From Chlorobi bacterium Chlorobi_1 (lineage in GTDB: Bacteria; Bacteroidota; Chlorobiia; Chlorobiales; Chlorobiaceae), in NCBI GenBank assembly GCA_900299075.1, contig OMIK01000093.1:1-50438 (forward strand): a stretch of 50,438 bases of DNA. The letters run 5' to 3'. The position numbers were made by a program, and so were the translations under genes. Below, piece after piece: positions 49,247 to 50,438 of this stretch; position 1 is the stretch's first letter; every line of letters begins with the position of its first letter. The notes under the pieces were generated by a model. The model searched no databases. It saw only the letters and a list, made by a program, of their open reading frames with translations, and was not told the origin of the DNA.

Positions 49247-49855
49247 TTACTTGCCTTCGACGAGGCGCTTCAACCGCATGCGGTTGCCGAACGGAACATC
49301 GGGCATGATGCACTTGAACTTCCGGTGGGCGTATTCGCTGTAGTGGTTCACCCCGGTCAACGGCGGGTTCGATACCGTGAACTGGGCCAGGGCGTCGAGG
49401 ATCGCATGCTTGTTGAAGGGGATGTGGATCGCCTTTGCGGCGCCGCTGCCGATCCTTTGCCTCAGGGAGTCTGGCCAGTATGCGGAAAGCTCCTCGGGAT
49501 CGGCGATCGCCTTGTAGTCGATGTAGGTGATGATAAGCGGGAGTTTGTAGGTGTCGACAGCCTCCCCTATCTCATGGCAGAGCAGGCTGCCGCTCTTCCG
49601 GCTCTCTGCGCTCAGGATCACCAGCACGTTGCGCGAAGCGGCCAGGTGTTCGCTGATCTTGGCGGTGAGCGTCGTGCGCAGGCTCGACTTCCGGACCGCG
49701 TAGAGCTTGTTCTGGCGATCGACGTACCTGACGTCGAAGGCGTTCTTTTCGGCAGCCCAGCGCTGGATGGTGGCACAGAACCTGAAATCGGACGGTGACG
49801 GCGCCGCCTGGCAGAGTTCGTCGAATGCGATGTATGTGCTTTTTCCGGAGTCCAT
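49247..49855 (-). CDS. TIR-like domain protein (ThsB/DUF1863-like)
   Basis: A 202-residue protein whose N-terminal ~140 residues match the MTH538/ThsB kind of TIR-like fold: TYIAFDELCQ (first strand), DFRFCATIQRWAAEKNAFDVRYVD, the conserved basic/amphipathic helix SSLRTTLTAKISEHLAASRNVLVILSAESRKSGSLLCHEIGEAV (written in two parts here), and LIITYIDYKAI. Glutamate 95 (CHEIGE) sits where these proteins keep their conserved acid. In Thoeris defence, ThsB makes a cyclic ADP-ribose-type signal read by ThsA. No ThsA lies in the window. It is a single gene with its own promoter candidate at 49982-50010. Confidence 0.72.
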   Translation of the reverse strand: MDSGKSTYIAFDELCQAAPSPSDFRFCATIQRWAAEKNAFDVRYVDRQNKLYAVRKSSLRTTLTAKISEHLAASRNVLVILSAESRKSGSLLCHEIGEAVDTYKLPLIITYIDYKAIADPEELSAYWPDSLRQRIGSGAAKAIHIPFNKHAILDALAQFTVSNPPLTGVNHYSEYAHRKFKCIMPDVPFGNRMRLKRLVEGK

Positions 49856-50263
49856 GTTGTTGATCCGCGTTGTGATTCGGCAAGGCGTGCCGTGGCGGGA
49901 GGGTTCCCCAAGAGGCAGAACGGCGAATGCTTTCCCGGTTCCGCCCCTGTTTCGCCGAACCGCGGTACGCCGCCATGTAAGAGTATAGAGTTTAACGGTA
50001 TAAACGCCAAGCGGGAGTGCGGAAAAAAATTGTTTTTCCTGAAAACTCCGATACCCGTCGCGGTTCTCGCCTCCCCCCTGTTCCGGCCGCTTCGCATCCG
50101 CAGGGGAATGTTCTTCGCACCGTATCCGTTAAGAGGGTTAATGGCTGTCGACGAGTTACGGAGACTTTCATTATATTGAGTTACGGCATTGCGAGGCAAC
50201 AGCGGCGGCGACCCCCTCCCTGACGCTGCGAGCCGAGAGAATCGAGAGTACCAAACCACACCT
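49856..50263. other. Intergenic region between the TIR-like gene and the DUF3683 gene
   Basis: A 408-base divergent gap with no credible gene. It holds the promoter candidate of the TIR-like gene (49982-50010) and a short AT-rich inverted repeat GGAAAAA-AATTG-TTTTTCC at about 50021-50039. Near 50172 there is a TATATT that could be the -10 of the plus-strand gene, but no matching -35 was found. Confidence 0.6.
49982..50010 (-). promoter_or_regulatory. Candidate promoter of the TIR-like gene
   Basis: Read on the minus strand: TTGGCG, a 17-base spacer, then TATACT, about 127 bases before the ATG. Good spacing and a near-consensus -10, within an otherwise GC-rich region. Confidence 0.45.
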
Positions 50264-50438
50264 ATGACGACCAATAAAGCGATTGACGCCATGCGGGCCG
50301 TGCCGGCCGCACGGAGGGAGATCCCCTACAACTACACATCGGCGGACGACAGGCAGGCGATATCCTTCATCCTCGGAGAGGAGATCCTGAAGAAGGTCGA
50401 CGAGCTCAGGGAGGTCAGGGTGACCGGAAGGTCGGCCC
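50264..50438 (+). CDS. DUF3683-type FAD/FMN oxidoreductase, N-terminal fragment
   Basis: The first 58 codons of a gene running off the window. The start MTTNKAIDAM leads into REIPYNYTSADDRQAISFILG and ends at VRVTGRSA, which matches the N-terminus of large FAD-binding (D-lactate dehydrogenase/GlcD-like) proteins with an iron-sulfur C-terminal part. The ATG at 50264 is the only sensible start; AGAGAATCGAGAG-type sequence lies upstream. Function beyond the family cannot be judged. Confidence 0.7.
   Translation, partial: MTTNKAIDAMRAVPAARREIPYNYTSADDRQAISFILGEEILKKVDELREVRVTGRSA

Overview
The window comes from the chromosome of a green sulfur bacterium (Chlorobiaceae, Chlorobium-like, high GC). 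Three things point there: both subunits of ATP-citrate lyase (aclB-aclA, reductive TCA cycle), a chlorosome envelope protein of the CsmB/CsmF family, and sulfide:quinone oxidoreductase (SQR) family genes near both ends. No rRNA, tRNA or CRISPR array was seen.

Layout. 1-4.5 kb: an SQR-family flavoprotein converging on aclBA. 4.6-9.4 kb: lgt, a GDT1-family transporter, a lipocalin, an acetyltransferase, a rubredoxin and a SWIM zinc-finger protein. 9.4-14.2 kb: a tight minus-strand operon of a membrane-anchored PstS-like binding protein, a membrane diguanylate cyclase and two FtsX/LolC-type permeases. 14.3-22.0 kb: arginine biosynthesis argC-J-B-F-R-G, then argH behind its own terminator; a good ArgR-box candidate lies just downstream of a plausible argC promoter. 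22.05-23.9 kb: a complete-looking group II intron sitting directly behind the argH terminator hairpin; its 3' end appears to supply the stop codon of the convergent tail-specific protease gene. 26-32.4 kb: class II aldolase, an M20 amidohydrolase, and a translationally coupled operon of 5-formyl-THF cyclo-ligase, polyphosphate kinase, rpiB and a CBS-domain protein. 32.5-34.4 kb: the chlorosome gene and a convergent pentapeptide-repeat/TIR gene. 34.6-41.6 kb: FAH-family enzyme, pyrC, a small basic protein, a methyltransferase, an SDR, a BMP/PnrA-type lipoprotein and an MltF-like lytic transglycosylase. 41.6-42.4 kb: an apparent autotransporter remnant. 42.6-46.0 kb: a three-gene envelope module (SPFH-SHOCT protein, small membrane protein, zinc-ribbon membrane protein) resembling Bacillus YdjI/H/G. 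46.2-50.4 kb: a DEAD-box helicase, a cysteine-complete SQR, a stand-alone TIR-like protein, and the first 58 codons of a DUF3683-type FAD/FMN oxidoreductase cut by the window end.

How it fits together: most genes are core anabolism of an autotrophic sulfide oxidiser (sulfide oxidation, CO2 fixation, gluconeogenic aldolase, arginine and pyrimidine synthesis, light-harvesting antenna). The accessory content is the group II intron, the two unrelated TIR proteins, the binding protein/diguanylate cyclase/permease operon and the SPFH module. The strongest leads for new biology are the 57-repeat pentapeptide-TIR fusion, the orphan ThsB-like TIR protein, the binding protein-cyclase-permease operon, and the intron that has become part of the end of a protease gene.
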